Source: Candidatus Sericytochromatia bacterium
GTDB lineage: Bacteria > Cyanobacteriota > Sericytochromatia > UBA7694 > JACMQJ01
Length of the DNA stretch: 5,539 nt
Assembly: GCA_014377055.1 (NCBI GenBank)
Contig: JACMQJ010000442.1
Span: 1 to 5,539, forward strand
Direction: 5' to 3'
Made by a program: the position numbers and the translations under genes. Position 1 is the first letter of the stretch. The number at the start of each line of letters is the position of its first letter. Of this stretch, positions 4,894-5,539 are shown piece after piece. The notes below the pieces were generated by a model. It had not been told where the DNA came from and searched no databases. It was given only the letters and a program-made list of their open reading frames with translations.

Positions 4894-5539
4894 ATGAAAA
4901 ATATAAAAGCAATTTTTTTTGATCTTGATGGTACACTTATTAATTCAAAAATTGATATTACTGCCTCTGTTAATGACTTAAGAAGAGATTTAAAGCTTAG
5001 CGATTTAACCGAAAAAGAAGTAATAGGTAATGTTGGAAGAGGTACAAAATATCTCTTAGGTAAAATATTACCCAAAAATATTGAGATAAATGACCAAATA
5101 TTCAATACTTTCATTGAATATTATAAACAAAATTCCATTAAATATCTTAATTTTTATAAAGGTGCTTTGGAATTGTTAAATAATTTAGATGATTACAAAA
5201 AAGTTTTGATTACCAATAAAGCTTATGTTGTCACTCAAGAAATTATCGAAAAATCTAAACTTAATTTTGATCTGGTCTATGGTGGTGATTCTTTTGATCT
5301 AAGAAAACCAGATCCTTTTCCACTTAATCAAGCAGCCCAAGAATTAAATCTCGAAAAAAATGAAATAATATATTTTGGTGATAGTATTTTTGATTATCAA
5401 GCAAGTGAAGCGGCTAATATATCATGTGTAATGGCAAGTTATGGTTACGGTAACCCAAAAGAGTTATATAGCTGTAAAAATGCTCTTTTTGTTAATACTC
5501 CATTAGAGTTACTTGATATTATTGAGGATTTAAAAGAAA
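4894..5539 (+). CDS. HAD-superfamily phosphatase, phosphoglycolate phosphatase (Gph)-like, cut by window end
   Basis: Translation from ATG 4894 runs open for 215 codons to the window edge with no stop. All HAD motifs are present: motif I DLDGT (10-14, nucleophile D10 and acid/base D12), motif II T107 in LITNK, motif III K138 in RKPDP, and motif IV GDSIFD (162-167), with D163 and D167 for magnesium. The alpha-helical cap lies between about residues 17 and 85, giving the C1-cap subclass that includes Gph (2-phosphoglycolate to glycolate), PGMB and pyrophosphatase PpaX. The family is usually about 210-230 residues, so only a few residues are missing. The substrate cannot be read from sequence; Gph activity is a guess. 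It follows the repeat protein by 21 bases with no Shine-Dalgarno sequence and is probably the third gene of the operon. Confidence 0.85.
   Translation, partial: MKNIKAIFFDLDGTLINSKIDITASVNDLRRDLKLSDLTEKEVIGNVGRGTKYLLGKILPKNIEINDQIFNTFIEYYKQNSIKYLNFYKGALELLNNLDDYKKVLITNKAYVVTQEIIEKSKLNFDLVYGGDSFDLRKPDPFPLNQAAQELNLEKNEIIYFGDSIFDYQASEAANISCVMASYGYGNPKELYSCKNALFVNTPLELLDIIEDLKE

Noticed and set aside
4689..5114. 141-codon open frame on the minus strand
   Set aside because: It lies antisense to the well-supported repeat-protein and HAD genes, bridges their boundary, is rich in Ser/Phe/Ile as expected of the complement of Lys/Glu-rich AT-rich genes, and shows no family motif.
1..5539. CRISPR array, tRNA, rRNA, transposase or phage-defence cassette
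   Set aside because: No spaced direct repeats, cloverleaf-like segments, rRNA-like stretches, DDE or recombinase motifs were seen on either strand.

Overview
The window is strongly AT-rich bacterial DNA, densely coding, with short intergenic gaps of at most about 130 bases. It holds six genes and the start or end of a seventh: a C-terminal fragment of a zinc-ribbon protein at the left edge, a VanZ-like membrane protein on the minus strand, and then five plus-strand genes. These are a group 3 sigma factor, a YkgJ-type cysteine-cluster protein, a plant/alphaproteobacterial-type glutamate-cysteine ligase, a small protein made of two GspE-N/MshEN-like repeats, and a HAD phosphatase cut by the right edge. 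No RNA gene, CRISPR array, transposase or phage gene is visible.

Lineage is inferred, not shown. The sigma factor has the region-2 signature seen in cyanobacterial SigF and Firmicutes SigB/SigF (an IRHYLRDK-type segment). Together with a low-GC genome, patchy Shine-Dalgarno use and a glutathione-pathway enzyme, this fits a non-photosynthetic relative of Cyanobacteria (Melainabacteria/Vampirovibrionia) better than a typical Firmicute, but other low-GC Gram-negative lineages remain possible.

Layout: 1-285 and 352-810 are convergent. The 66 bases between them carry a hairpin nested inside an 11-bp inverted repeat, one arm of which lies inside the 3' end of the VanZ-like gene. The 131-base gap 811-941 separates the divergent VanZ-like and sigma genes and carries two strong dyads, a 23-nt imperfect one (882-904) and an 18-bp perfect palindrome (909-926), which look like operator or promoter architecture. 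The cysteine-cluster gene ends at a well-formed stem-loop (2853-2877). A good promoter (2883-2912) then opens a probable three-gene operon of gshA, the repeat protein and the HAD phosphatase, with gaps of 35 and 21 bases.

Functionally, the only clear pathway step is gamma-glutamylcysteine synthesis, the first step of glutathione biosynthesis. The repeat protein may be a small adaptor or nucleotide-binding module, and the HAD enzyme is a generic small-molecule phosphatase of the phosphoglycolate-phosphatase type. Nothing here forms a recognisable defence, secretion or mobile system. The points most worth a second look are the stand-alone duplicated MshEN-like protein beside gshA, the dyads before the sigma gene, and the small palindromic element at the VanZ-like 3' end.
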